A stretch of 64,000 nt of DNA from contig NZ_FMWU01000004.1 in NCBI RefSeq assembly GCF_900103195.1, positions 1 to 64,000 of the forward strand, read 5' to 3'. The notes beneath the pieces are model-generated. The model made no database searches and was not told the origin of the DNA. It was given only the letters and a program-made list of their open reading frames with translations. The DNA is from Methylobacterium sp. UNC378MF (GTDB lineage: Bacteria; Pseudomonadota; Alphaproteobacteria; Rhizobiales; Beijerinckiaceae). The position numbers and the translations under genes are program-made. Shown here piece after piece: positions 27,528 to 36,521 of this stretch; position 1 is the first letter of the stretch, and every line of letters begins with the position of its first letter.

Positions 27528-28340
27528 ATGTCCTACGCCAACATTCTGGTGTCCGTGGATTTCGCCGAGGCGGCGGCGGACCGCGTGCGGCTCGCGGCCG
27601 CCCTGGCGCGCCGCTTCGATGCGACGCTGACCGGAGCGGCCGCCGCCGAGGTGCCGGCGCCGCTCTTCGCCCACGACATCCGCGACGCGCAGGCCCAGTA
27701 CGAGCGCACCAAAGCGAAGATCCTGCAGGAACTAGAGCGGGTGGAGGCGGTGTTCGCCCGCTGCGCCGGCGCGGCGCCGCGGACGGCATGGTCTGGCGGC
27801 ACCGACCGACCCTTCGCACATCTCGTTGAAAGGGGCCGGGCGGCCGACCTGCTCGTCGTCGGCGGCACTGCCGAGACCGAGATCGACCCCAGCCCATTCG
27901 GCGTGGCACTCGGGCCGGTCTTGATGGAAGCGGGACGGCCCGTCCTGGTGGTTCCGCCCGAGACTTCTCGAGAACCCGGCCGCCGCATCGTCGTCGCCTG
28001 GAAGGACACGCCCGAGGCGAGGCGGGCGGTGTCGGGAGCCCTGCCGTTCCTGCGATCCGCCGACCGGGTCTTCTTGGTCACGATCGGAGAGGACGCGCAA
28101 CTCGAAGGCGCCGAGGAGGTCGCGGCCCATCTGATTCTCCACGGGGCCGCAGCGACCACGCACCTTCTGACCGCAACGGTCAGCGACGGAGCGGAGATCC
28201 TGCGATTTGCCCATGAGCAGCAGGCCGACCTGATCGTCATGGGCGCCTACGGCCATTCACGCCTGCAGGAATGGGCCTTCGGAGGTGCCACCCGGAGCAT
28301 TCTGGCGGCGAGCACCATCTGCTGCCTGATGGCGCATTGA
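27528..28340 (+). CDS. Tandem-domain universal stress protein
   Basis: A 270-residue cytosolic protein with two Usp domains (about 1-140 and 150-270). ATG at 27528 follows AGGGAGA at good spacing and gives the standard MSYANILVSVD first strand. The second domain ends with MGAYGHSRLQEWAFGGATRSI, which contains the ATP-binding G-x2-G-x9-G-[S/T] pattern. The first domain has a weaker version, so perhaps only the second binds nucleotide. It is divergent from cioAB with a shared FNR-type box, suggesting expression at low oxygen. Its molecular task is not known. Confidence 0.9.
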   Translation: MSYANILVSVDFAEAAADRVRLAAALARRFDATLTGAAAAEVPAPLFAHDIRDAQAQYERTKAKILQELERVEAVFARCAGAAPRTAWSGGTDRPFAHLVERGRAADLLVVGGTAETEIDPSPFGVALGPVLMEAGRPVLVVPPETSREPGRRIVVAWKDTPEARRAVSGALPFLRSADRVFLVTIGEDAQLEGAEEVAAHLILHGAAATTHLLTATVSDGAEILRFAHEQQADLIVMGAYGHSRLQEWAFGGATRSILAASTICCLMAH

Positions 28341-28485
28341 TGAGCTGACGGCGATGCCCAGGTGGCCCTGAGCCATCCGGCACGGGAAGGCCCGCCGCCC
28401 CAGCTCCTCAGCGGCCCCGCCCTGGGCGTCCGAGCTTCTGTAGGATGGCTGCCACCGTCGGAGACTGACCGTCCCTCGAATCTGC
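28341..28485. other. Convergent gap with nested inverted repeats, possible bidirectional terminator
   Basis: No gene is seen. AGCCATCC (28371-28378) pairs with GGATGGCT (28443-28450), and the flanking GGTGG and CCACC continue the stem. A CCCAG/CTGGG pair lies inside the loop. The position between two convergent genes fits transcription termination, though no T-tract is present. Confidence 0.35.
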
Positions 28486-29445
28486 TCAACGGGAGAAATG
28501 GGTGGTCGAGATCCGGTCCGTGATCAATTCGGACGGCATCCAATCATATTGCTGCACCGGTTCGTGCCGGATCAGCGCCAGAGCATCGTCGATCGCCCGG
28601 CGGCTCTGGGTGGCCGCGTCCTGGTAGATCGTCACAGCGAGACGCTTTTCCTGCATCGCCTGCATGCCGTCGGCGGTGGCGTCCACCCCGCCGATAAGGA
28701 TCCGCCCCGCCGGGAGACCCACGGCCGCGATGGCCTCGGCGGCGCCGATCGCCATCTCGTCGTTGGTGGCGGCGATCGCATCAATGCGGATGCCCTTGGC
28801 AAGCCAGCCGGTGACAGCCGACCTCGCCGTCAGCCGGTCTCCGTCCGTAATGGTTTCCGCGACCAGTCGCAGGCCTGGAAACTCCGCCATGACCTCCTTC
28901 GCACCCCTGGTGCGGAGCGCCGATCCGGGATGAGACGCGTGTCCCCCGATGAGCGCGACGCGCCCGACCCCGTTCAGCATCTGGGCGAGCTTGCGCATCT
29001 GTAGACGCCCTGCGACGAGGTCGTTCGGCATCACGAAGACGACCCGTCCGGCAGACCAGTCTGCGCCAAGCCAGTTGTTGACGTAAACCAGCGGGATGTC
29101 CGCCTCCTGGGCCAGCCGGGTGATCACGGCACCGGCCGACGGGTCGGCCGGCATCACGACAAGCGCGTCGACCTTCTCGGCGATGAAGCGCCGGGCCTGC
29201 CCGACCTGCTGGTCGCCCGCGCCCTCGCGCGCGTAGGCAACATGAACCAAGACGTTGCGCGCGCGCGCGTGCTCCTCAAGGCCGTCATGCAGGAGCCGGG
29301 TCTGAGCGGTCGGCGGGATCATCAGGATGGCGATGGTAGTCGCAGAGGCGGGCCTCGCGCAGATCGTGAGGGCGAGGACGAGGGCTGCGCTTCCGATCCT
29401 GCTCAAGATCTGGCGACTGCTACTCCCCCAGGAGATCCGGCTCAT
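28486..29445 (-). CDS. Periplasmic sugar-binding protein (type 1, ribose/rhizopine-like)
   Basis: A 319-residue solute-binding protein. With ATG at 29445 the N-terminus has a basic region and a hydrophobic stretch (IGSAALVLALTICARPASA) ending in a good signal peptidase site, so it is periplasmic. The mature part starts TTIAILMIPP and shows the two-lobe type 1 pattern: VDALVVMPADPSAG, IPLVYVNNW, VALIGGHASHPGS, IDAIAATNDEMAIGA and RILIGGVDATADGM. Ribose, rhizopine or a related sugar is the likely ligand class. No ABC permease or ATPase is near. The gene follows a chemoreceptor by 34 nt in the same direction, suggesting it presents a ligand to that receptor rather than to a transporter. Confidence 0.85.
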   Translation of the reverse strand: MSRISWGSSSRQILSRIGSAALVLALTICARPASATTIAILMIPPTAQTRLLHDGLEEHARARNVLVHVAYAREGAGDQQVGQARRFIAEKVDALVVMPADPSAGAVITRLAQEADIPLVYVNNWLGADWSAGRVVFVMPNDLVAGRLQMRKLAQMLNGVGRVALIGGHASHPGSALRTRGAKEVMAEFPGLRLVAETITDGDRLTARSAVTGWLAKGIRIDAIAATNDEMAIGAAEAIAAVGLPAGRILIGGVDATADGMQAMQEKRLAVTIYQDAATQSRRAIDDALALIRHEPVQQYDWMPSELITDRISTTHFSR

Positions 29446-29479
29446 GATGGTAGACCCACCCTCGTCGTCGCGCCAGGAA

Positions 29480-31189
29480 TCAAGCGGCGCGGAGGCTTTC
29501 AAGAAGACCGGCAATCTCCTCACCCAGACGCTCGGCGTCCTGCGACAGGCTGCCTGCCGCGGCCATGACATCGGTCGCCGTGATGTCGGCCACCCCGGCC
29601 GCCTCGGCGACGCCCGCGATGCGGGTGCCGACTTCGTCCGTACCGTCTGCCGCCTGCCTGATAGTCTGCACTATCGCCCGCGCCGCAGAATCCTGCTGTT
29701 CGGCGGCGGCAGCGATGGCGGTCGCAGCCCGATTCATATCTTCGACCCGCGCGGTAATGCCCGCGATGGCCGACGCCGCCTCGGCGGCGGAGTCCTGAAT
29801 TTCGGTCACGTGTCGGCCGATGGCGTCGGTGGCCTGCTTGGTCTGACCGGCCAGCGTCTTCACCTCGGCGGCCACGACCGCGAAACCGCGGCCCGCCTCA
29901 CCGGCCCGCGCTGCCTCGATCGCCGCATTGAGGGCGAGAAGGTTGGTCTGTGCGGCGATCTTGGCGATGATTTGCATCACGTCGCTGATCCGGTCTGCGG
30001 CGCTGCCGAGCGCTCGTACCTGGAGGGTTGTCTGATCCGCCTCCGCCGCTGCGGCGCCCGCCGCGGCCGCGGTGATCTCTGCCTGGCGCGCGACCTCACC
30101 GATCGCCGCGCCGAACTCGCCGGCAGCGGCGGCGATCCGGCGGACACGGGATTGCTCCTCCTCGACGACGACGGCCATAGCCGCCGACTGGCTCGCGGCC
30201 TCGCCGACCGCCCGGCTCATTCCATCGGCCTTGCCGCGCAGCGTTGCTGCTGCGGATGCAACGGTGCCAACGATGCCGCCGACCTTAGCCTCGAACTGTT
30301 CTATCAGCGCATGGACCGCATTGCGGCGCTGACGCACCCCCTCAGCACGCAGCCGAGCAGCCTCCGCCTTGAGACCATCGGCGTGCCGCATGCTCTCCCG
30401 GATGACCTTCATTGCAGCCGCCATAGCACCGAGTTCGACACTCGGCGCTTCGGACGGGATCGCGACGGTGGAATCGTTGTCGGCCAGACCCTGCAGAGCC
30501 TGGGCCATCGCGGCGATCGGGTGCACGACGCCGCGCAGGAGGAGTCGGACCAGGCCTAGCGCGACCACAACCGCGACGGACATTGCGGCCATGAGCGTCA
30601 GCCGGGATGTCGTGCCGGCTGCTTCGATGCCCTGGGCCTGCTCGGCGGCCCGTGCCTGACGATATCTCAGCACCGCATCGACCGCCTGTGTGAAGGCTGC
30701 CGCCTCGACGGGGAGCACCGCGGCCCGGACCCGGTCTGCGAGGTCGCGCTCACCGGCGCGACCGAGCGCCGCCGCCTCGGCCTCAACGGCGATGAAATGC
30801 TGCCACGCCTCGGCAAGGCGCTGCGCCAGCTTCCACTCGCCCTCCGACTTCGCGGTTGGAACATAGGCGCTCCACGCTGCCGAAAAAGCTTCCTGTGCGT
30901 TGATCGTCCGCTCGTTGCTTTCGCGCACGGCCTCTCCGGTCGGCGCAGCCTGCGCCAGGATGGCGAGCGCCCGAAGCTCGTGACTCGTCTGCTTCATGGT
31001 GGAGAGTAGAATGACGGCCTTGATCTCGTCGGCCGCGGTCCGGCTCGCAGCGTCGATCACGCCGAGCTGAAGCGCCGAGACCATCCCAATTCCGACCGGT
31101 AGACAGAAGATGGCCGCCGAGAAACCGATAAGGATTGTTCTGAGTCTCACATCTTTCTTTGTCTTGTAACAAGGGAAAGCAAACGCCAT
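29480..31189 (-). CDS. Transmembrane methyl-accepting chemotaxis protein
   Basis: A 569-residue chemoreceptor. TM1 is at about 17-37, followed by a helical periplasmic sensor of about 150 residues, TM2 near 195-217 and a HAMP linker. The signalling hairpin tip is [20 protein letters not shown] and [15 protein letters not shown], about residues 410-445. The C-terminus has no CheR-docking pentapeptide of the NWETF type. ATG at 31189 gives a short polar leader, and a GTG at 31150 is an alternative. The upstream 200 nt are AT-rich and likely hold the promoter. The coupled binding protein downstream is its probable ligand carrier. Confidence 0.92.
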   Translation of the reverse strand: MAFAFPCYKTKKDVRLRTILIGFSAAIFCLPVGIGMVSALQLGVIDAASRTAADEIKAVILLSTMKQTSHELRALAILAQAAPTGEAVRESNERTINAQEAFSAAWSAYVPTAKSEGEWKLAQRLAEAWQHFIAVEAEAAALGRAGERDLADRVRAAVLPVEAAAFTQAVDAVLRYRQARAAEQAQGIEAAGTTSRLTLMAAMSVAVVVALGLVRLLLRGVVHPIAAMAQALQGLADNDSTVAIPSEAPSVELGAMAAAMKVIRESMRHADGLKAEAARLRAEGVRQRRNAVHALIEQFEAKVGGIVGTVASAAATLRGKADGMSRAVGEAASQSAAMAVVVEEEQSRVRRIAAAAGEFGAAIGEVARQAEITAAAAGAAAAEADQTTLQVRALGSAADRISDVMQIIAKIAAQTNLLALNAAIEAARAGEAGRGFAVVAAEVKTLAGQTKQATDAIGRHVTEIQDSAAEAASAIAGITARVEDMNRAATAIAAAAEQQDSAARAIVQTIRQAADGTDEVGTRIAGVAEAAGVADITATDVMAAAGSLSQDAERLGEEIAGLLESLRAA

Positions 31190-31687
31190 TCACCAAAATT
31201 TCCAGAAAAGATACCGACCGCGTCCTATCACTCGGATGGCAAGAAATCAATCCATCGTCGACGACGCACATCAAGATCATATCTTTTTACATGTTCTTTT
31301 GTCTATAAGTGCCCGCTTCAGTTCGCAAACATTATCAAAGGAAAATCTTGTGCGATATTAAACGGATATTCGGTTCTACCAATCCAGCTTAAGGCGATCG
31401 GCCGTGACGGCTACGCGCGACGCGCCGTTGCGCGATCCCGGGATAGCGCACCGGCGAGCCGTGGAGGTGCACGAGACGGCGCGCACTGTTCAGGACCGGC
31501 AATCCGCGTCTCGTCCGTCAAATTGCGGATGGCATGAACTGGCATGCCGCTGCCGTATCGGAGGGCACGTTACAGGGACGAGCGGCGTCGCAGGCCGTTC
31601 GATCCGATGCCAGGATTTTTAGCAGAGGTTTCCGCGGAGAGGCCGCGGCGGATGAACGTGGCGAGAGCCGTCGTGACCGTCGAGAGG
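31190..31687. other. AT-rich intergenic region, no gene recognised
   Basis: The segment from 31190 to about 31390 is strikingly AT-rich and precedes the chemoreceptor start, so it likely holds that gene's promoter. From 31390 to 31687 composition returns to normal. Open frames there lack an SD and resemble nothing I know. No operator or terminator could be named. Confidence 0.5.
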
Positions 31688-31780
31688 TCAGAGCGGTTTG
31701 GCCTGCTGTGCCCGCAGCCACAACAGGGCGGCGACGCCCATCCATGGACACACGAAGACGATGAAGGCCACCAACCCCAT
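31688..31780 (-). CDS. Very small single-helix membrane protein
   Basis: A 30-residue open frame. The SD GGGAGAA lies 7 nt before the ATG at 31780. The protein begins MGLVAFIVFVCPWMGVAALL, one clear membrane helix of about 20 residues, and ends in a short polar tail with an Arg, two Gln and a Lys. This shape resembles small regulators or subunits of membrane complexes such as KdpF or CydX, but sequence identity to either is not apparent. It stands alone, transcribed toward the chemoreceptor. I do not recognise a family; reality is supported by SD, spacing and a sensible helix. Confidence 0.45.
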   Translation of the reverse strand: MGLVAFIVFVCPWMGVAALLWLRAQQAKPL

Positions 31781-31810
31781 GAGAATTCTCCCGAAAGAAT
31801 GCAGCGGACC

Positions 31811-32029
31811 TTAGGAAACGTTCGTCGGTTTTGCCGGATCCCCTTCAGCCGACACGGCTCGGGCTCGTCGCGCCATGGCGATCAACTCCGATGCCGTGAG
31901 ACGACGCAGCGGCGGTTGCTCCGGGAGATCGATGGACCGGGGCGGTCGCGGTGCCGGCGGGAGGGCCAGGGCGCGCCCCGGCCAGAGCCGTTTCAGCCGA
32001 CCCGCCTTTCCCAAGCTTCTCTCCGCCAC
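31811..32029 (-). CDS. Small hypothetical protein, 72 residues
   Basis: A GTG at 32029 is preceded by AGGAG with an 8-nt spacer. The product is basic and Pro-rich in its first half, with a more ordinary RRLTASELIAMARRARA helix near 43-59. It lies 30 nt before the tiny membrane protein gene in the same direction. The family is unknown to me. A second short frame starting about 35 nt upstream (MTEGDLQEMHAWREAW) overlaps its beginning, so one frameshifted gene is also possible. Confidence 0.3.
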   Translation of the reverse strand: MAERSLGKAGRLKRLWPGRALALPPAPRPPRSIDLPEQPPLRRLTASELIAMARRARAVSAEGDPAKPTNVS

Positions 32030-32223
32030 GCATGCATCTCCTGCAAATCACCTTCGGTCATGGTTAGGCGAGGGGTCGTTCGCCGGTTAGTCAGATCGGG
32101 ACAAAGGTTGGGGCCGGGCCCGGCATCAGGCGTATGGGAGGCCCCCTGGGCAGCGGCGTAGGTCGCCCTACCGCTCAGCTTTTCATGCGCGCCGCGGATC
32201 CCGCCGGGGCCGGCTCAGCCTCG

Positions 32224-33384
32224 TCAGAGTTGCCACAGCGGCATGAACTCCGACCGATAGGCCGATTGATTGAACCCCCACACCGGGTCCAGCATCTTCA
32301 CGAGCGCCTCTCGCGACAACGCGACAATTCGCGAACGGACGTCGGACGGCAGATCGGCTCGATCGAGAATGCCGAGGCAGGTCGATAGACACGCGCGGTA
32401 CTGTCCTGTATTGTAGGAGGCGACCGCATACTCGTCTTGAATGCCGTAGTAGTACATCCAAGGTTGCAGGAACAGACCATCGGCCGGCAGTTGCAGGCCC
32501 AGGCCCGCCTCGGCATAGTTCAGGGCGGCGATGTGCTGACCGGTCTGCCTGCAATAGCGGCTGGCTGCGTAACGGACCTCCACCCGATTGGGGCAGATCG
32601 AAATCGCCCGATCATAGACGGCCAGCACCCGTTCATCGGGCTCGCCGAGCTTGTCCATTTGAAGTCCCGCGCTGAAGAGGCTGATATAGACCTCCTCGTC
32701 CCAGTAACCGAGATCGGCGCGTTTCAAGTACAGATCGCGTGCCTTGCGAGCTTCGCCGAAATCTCGATAGCTCTGAGCTAAATAAAAAGTATACCGTGCG
32801 ATCAGAAGCGGGTCCTTCTCCTTGGTCAAAGCTTTCTCGAGGATGGCCGCGTCGCGCTTGTAGGTGGTCTCGTCGCGATGCCGGGCGCCATCTTCGCCCC
32901 GCCGCATCGATAGCGGCAACGGGTCGCGCCACGATCTTTCCTGGCAGTCGAGAAATTCGTGCAGCACGCCACGATAGTACCAATTAAATTTGTTGCTGAC
33001 CAATTGCGGTCTACTATAAGTAGTTGGTCCGTCGATGATGGTGAAATCGTAGCCGGGCGCGTTGAGCTTCGGCAGAACGAAACCGGCCGGAATCAGCAGT
33101 TCGTCGTCGGCATCGATGATCAGCGAGTAGCTGCCGTGCGGGCGCGCGAGCCTCAGCGCCTCGTTGCGGTTGTGGGCGAAATCGACCCAGGGCCGTTCCA
33201 CGAGCCTCCCCGGCATATCGGCCATGATAGCCCGGATCACATCCTGCGTGCCGTCAGTCGAACCGGTATCCACGATGATCCAATGGTCGATGATGGGTCG
33301 TACAGAGGCGAGACAACGGCGAATAACGTGCGCCTCGTTTTTGACGATCATCGAAAGACAGATCTTTTGACCAAATAGTTTCAT
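32224..33384 (-). CDS. GT2-family glycosyltransferase with TPR-like C-terminus
   Basis: A 386-residue protein. The GT-A domain occupies about 1-210: LSMIVKNEAHVIRRCLASV, VDTGSTDGTQD, the metal-binding region IIDADDELL, and FNWYYRGVLHE. The remaining 170 residues are alpha-helical with TPR-like repeats (YLAQSYRDFGEARKARDLY). ATG at 33384 is taken as start, with AAGG upstream. Base composition is visibly poorer in G and C than neighbours and the gene is flanked by AT-rich DNA, which suggests horizontal gain. Relatives act on surface glycans or glycosylate proteins. No partner gene sits nearby. Confidence 0.85.
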   Translation of the reverse strand: MKLFGQKICLSMIVKNEAHVIRRCLASVRPIIDHWIIVDTGSTDGTQDVIRAIMADMPGRLVERPWVDFAHNRNEALRLARPHGSYSLIIDADDELLIPAGFVLPKLNAPGYDFTIIDGPTTYSRPQLVSNKFNWYYRGVLHEFLDCQERSWRDPLPLSMRRGEDGARHRDETTYKRDAAILEKALTKEKDPLLIARYTFYLAQSYRDFGEARKARDLYLKRADLGYWDEEVYISLFSAGLQMDKLGEPDERVLAVYDRAISICPNRVEVRYAASRYCRQTGQHIAALNYAEAGLGLQLPADGLFLQPWMYYYGIQDEYAVASYNTGQYRACLSTCLGILDRADLPSDVRSRIVALSREALVKMLDPVWGFNQSAYRSEFMPLWQL

Positions 33385-33830
33385 ACCGCATAACCTTTGC
33401 GATGCGGGAAGTCGATTCTGCCCTGCCGTGATTGCACGCATAGCGCGATCAAATCCATGGATCAAAGGGATCTCTGGATTGTCAATCGCTTCAGTTTCCT
33501 ATCACGATTTGTATATATTGCTGTCTTCTGTATGGATATTCAAAATAGACGGTGTAATTGAAATACTAAACGGGATTTAAGAGATAATTTATCGGTCAAA
33601 TATTTTTAGTGTCGACAAGATATGTTTGCTTGACTTGAGAGCCTGTGGGCCTTGTGGCGCTGACAGTGCCTTTGATCGCGCTGTCTCGGCCGGCATGCAC
33701 TTCGGGAGTGTCAAACGGATTGAGCGGCTCGGTTAAGCAAAAATGTCGCGCTCGTGAGGCTGCGCGGGGGGCTTTGCACGTTATCTGATCTGAACGAATC
33801 CTCCCGGCTTTCAGCGCTGAGAGAGCGAAC
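33385..33830. other. Strongly AT-rich gap between divergent genes
   Basis: The stretch 33480-33640 is the most AT-rich part of the window, and no gene is recognisable. It probably holds the promoter of the GT2-TPR gene and, nearer 33700-33830, that of the HWE kinase. An EcfG-type GGAAC/CGTT promoter was looked for and not found. Confidence 0.5.
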
Positions 33831-34550
33831 ATGGCAGAGGCTGAAGCAACGGCCGCGCGTCTCGCGCAGCTCGAAGCGGACAATGCGCGGCTGCGCCGCC
33901 TCCTGGATGAAGCGGGGACGTCGGACGGTCTGCGTCACGGCATGCGTGACACCTTGGCGATGCTTCGGGCCGTCCTGCGCCAGTCGGCCGAGACGGCCGA
34001 GAACGTCGACGGCTACGCGACGCACCTGGAAGGCCGGCTGGACGCAATTGCGCGGGTGCGGGTCGCGGCGGACATCTTCGGGGAGGTCAGCCTGCACACG
34101 CTGATCTCCGACGAATTGATGATCCACCTCGTGCGGGAAGGCGAGCAGGCGGCGCTGGAGGGGCCGACCGTGCGCCTCAGGCCGAAGGCCGCGCAGCTGG
34201 CGGCTCTGGCGGTCCACGAACTCTGCAGCAATGCGGTCGAGCACGGCGCCTTCGGCCTCTCAAAGGGCGGCGTCGATGTCAGCTGGGCCGTCACGGGCGG
34301 GGTGTCTCAGGCGCCCGGCGACCTGACGCTCATCTGGAAGGAATCGGGTGGCACGGGCGTCAGGGAGCCGGCCCGGCGCGGCTTCGGCATGCAGGTTCTT
34401 ACTGAGATGCTGGGCTACGAGCTGAGCGCAGCCGTCGCACTCGCCTTCGAGCCTGACGGCCTGCGTTGCACGATCCGCTTCCCGCTCGTCCCGCGGATCG
34501 GGCGCTTGGTCGAAGACGATCACGCGGATGAACCCGGCGAGCCGGGCTGA
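33831..34550 (+). CDS. HWE-family histidine kinase lacking a sensor domain
   Basis: A 239-residue cytosolic protein. An N-terminal coiled coil (about 1-28) leads to the H-box GLRHGMRDTLAMLRAV with phospho-acceptor His36. The N-box is VHELCSNAVEHGAF and the W-x-E of the family is in LIWKESGG, followed by RRGFGMQVL. These are the defining His and Trp-x-Glu residues of HWE kinases. No PAS, GAF or membrane segment is present, so its input must come from another protein or from the coiled coil. It converges with the PAS chemoreceptor gene. No response regulator gene is adjacent. Confidence 0.85.
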   Translation: MAEAEATAARLAQLEADNARLRRLLDEAGTSDGLRHGMRDTLAMLRAVLRQSAETAENVDGYATHLEGRLDAIARVRVAADIFGEVSLHTLISDELMIHLVREGEQAALEGPTVRLRPKAAQLAALAVHELCSNAVEHGAFGLSKGGVDVSWAVTGGVSQAPGDLTLIWKESGGTGVREPARRGFGMQVLTEMLGYELSAAVALAFEPDGLRCTIRFPLVPRIGRLVEDDHADEPGEPG

Positions 34551-34579
34551 TCCGCGCGATAGGAGCCGACCGGTTCGCG

Positions 34580-36064
34580 TCAGCCTAAGGCGCGCGAGCT
34601 TTCCCGAACCTGCTGTGTCGCCTGGTCCGCTCGCGCGCTCGCCTGCGCAATCGTGTTCATCCCGCCCGAAATCGCGGAGACGTCCGATGCGGCGGTCTGC
34701 ATGCTGCCGGACATCTCCCGCATCACGGCGGATTGCTCCTCCACCGCCGCCGCGATGGTGGATGACACGGCGTTCAAGGTGCGGATCGTGCCCTGGATCG
34801 CGTCGATGGCGTCGACGGCCTCGCGCGTTGCCGACTGGGTCGAAGCGATCTGGAGGCGGATCTGATCTGTCGCCCGGCCGGTCTGGGCGGCAAGGGTCTT
34901 CACCTCGGTGGCCACCACGGCGAAACCGCGTCCGGCCTCACCGGCACGGGCTGCCTCGATGGTCGCGTTGAGGGCCAACAGGTTGGTCTGCGCGGCGATA
35001 CCGGAGATGAGGCCGAGAACCTCGCCGATCTGCGTGGCCTGAGCGCTGAGGCCCGTCACGATCTGACCCGTGCGCTGCGCCTGCTCGACGGCCTGTCCGG
35101 CCATTTCTGCCGCGTGGCTGACCTGATGACTGATCTCGTCCACCGAGACGGATAGCTGTTCCGCGCCGGTCGCGACGGATTGAATGTCGCCCGACACACG
35201 GGCCACACGCGCGACCGCCGCGTCCGCTTGCCGGGTCACATCGGCGACGGCGTCACCGATGGCATCCAGGTCTCTGGCGATGGCATGCTGCGCGGAGGCG
35301 CGCTGTTGCCGCTCATGAACCTGGGCGGTGATGTCGGTCGCGAACTTGACCACCCGGACCGGCTTTCCGTCCGCATCGGTGATCGGGTTGTAGGTCGCCT
35401 GAATCCAGATCTCGCGGTCCAACTTGCCGGTGCGCCTGAACACGCCGGATTGGAATTCGCCGCGCGCGAGGGCAGCCCAGAACAGGCGGTAGGCCTCACT
35501 GGTGCGTTCAGCCTCGCTGACGAACAGGCTGTGGTGCCGCCCGATAATCTCGTCCAGCGAATAACCGACAGCGTCGAGAAAGTTAGAATTGGCGGTGACG
35601 ATGGTGCCGTCGAGGTCAAAGGCAATCACCGCCTGCGAGCGGTGCAGGGCGCGGATCTGCCCCTCAAGATCGAGCGCGCGCAGCTTCTGGGCCGTGATGT
35701 CGGTCGCAAACTTGACGATCTTCACCGGCCTCCCGCCAGCGTCGAGCACCGGGTTGTAGGAAGCCTGGATCCAGACCTCTCGGCCGCCCTTCGCGAGGCG
35801 CTTGTACTCGGCACTCGCGAAAGTGCCGCGCTTCAGGCTCTCCCAGAATTGCCGGTAGCCTTCACTCTCCCGCTCGCCCGGGTCGACGAACAGGCTGTGG
35901 TGCCGGCCCCGGATCTCCTCGAGCGTATAGCCCATGGATTCCAGGAAGTTCGGGTTTGCGTCGAGAATGGTGCCGTCCAGCGCGAATTCGATAGTGGCGA
36001 GGGACCGACTCAAGGCTGCGAGCTTGGCAGCCTGATCCCTCCGAGCCCTAGGCCCCTCGAACAT
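34580..36064 (-). CDS. Soluble chemoreceptor with two PAS domains
   Basis: A 494-residue chemotaxis transducer without membrane helices. ATG at 36064 follows GGAGGGATCG and is preferred to a start 48 nt earlier. Two closely similar PAS domains span about 15-135 and 138-258, each with a GRHHSLFV segment and each ending VKFATDITAQ. The signalling hairpin is at 345-385 ([35 protein letters not shown]). PAS pairs of this sort usually sense redox state or oxygen through a flavin or heme; which cofactor is used here cannot be told. The duplicated PAS domains suggest an internal duplication. Confidence 0.92.
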   Translation of the reverse strand: MFEGPRARRDQAAKLAALSRSLATIEFALDGTILDANPNFLESMGYTLEEIRGRHHSLFVDPGERESEGYRQFWESLKRGTFASAEYKRLAKGGREVWIQASYNPVLDAGGRPVKIVKFATDITAQKLRALDLEGQIRALHRSQAVIAFDLDGTIVTANSNFLDAVGYSLDEIIGRHHSLFVSEAERTSEAYRLFWAALARGEFQSGVFRRTGKLDREIWIQATYNPITDADGKPVRVVKFATDITAQVHERQQRASAQHAIARDLDAIGDAVADVTRQADAAVARVARVSGDIQSVATGAEQLSVSVDEISHQVSHAAEMAGQAVEQAQRTGQIVTGLSAQATQIGEVLGLISGIAAQTNLLALNATIEAARAGEAGRGFAVVATEVKTLAAQTGRATDQIRLQIASTQSATREAVDAIDAIQGTIRTLNAVSSTIAAAVEEQSAVMREMSGSMQTAASDVSAISGGMNTIAQASARADQATQQVRESSRALG

Positions 36065-36521
36065 CGATCCCTCCGCATACCGCAACCGGGATGCGGCCGA
36101 AGCGCGCACCATACCGATCAGATCAAGCTTTTCTGTTGTCCAGACGCTGTTCTTTGATTTGAACGACGTCGGGCATCTGTCGATACCCTGGATGATTGCG
36201 GCCGTTGATAGAGGCCTAGCGTTTCACCCGCGTTAAGACGGATGACCGTTGCAGGGTCGTCGGAGTTCATGCCGGATTGTATGGTGTGATCCAATAAACG
36301 CGAAGATCTCATCTTCAGATTGCACCAACCCAAGGTAGGTTGTGTGCCCTCTCGATCCTGCGTTGTATACGGCCAGCGCACTCCTGAAGGCTGCTGACCT
36401 CCGGTTGCACCCTGCAATGAGCGTCCGGCCTCCCGCGGTCGAGGACATGAGATCTGGCGAGGCAGCCCCCGGACCGTCAGGGCGGGAGGCGTCGATGATG
36501 CCCTCCCTTCGTGGCGGCGCG
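36065..36521. other. Intergenic region, no gene recognised
   Basis: This 457-nt gap lies between the start of the PAS chemoreceptor and the end of the urate hydroxylase gene, both on the minus strand. The part near 36110-36330 is AT-richer and is the likely chemoreceptor promoter. Open frames here lack SD sequences. No hairpin with a T-tract was found after the urate hydroxylase stop. Confidence 0.5.
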
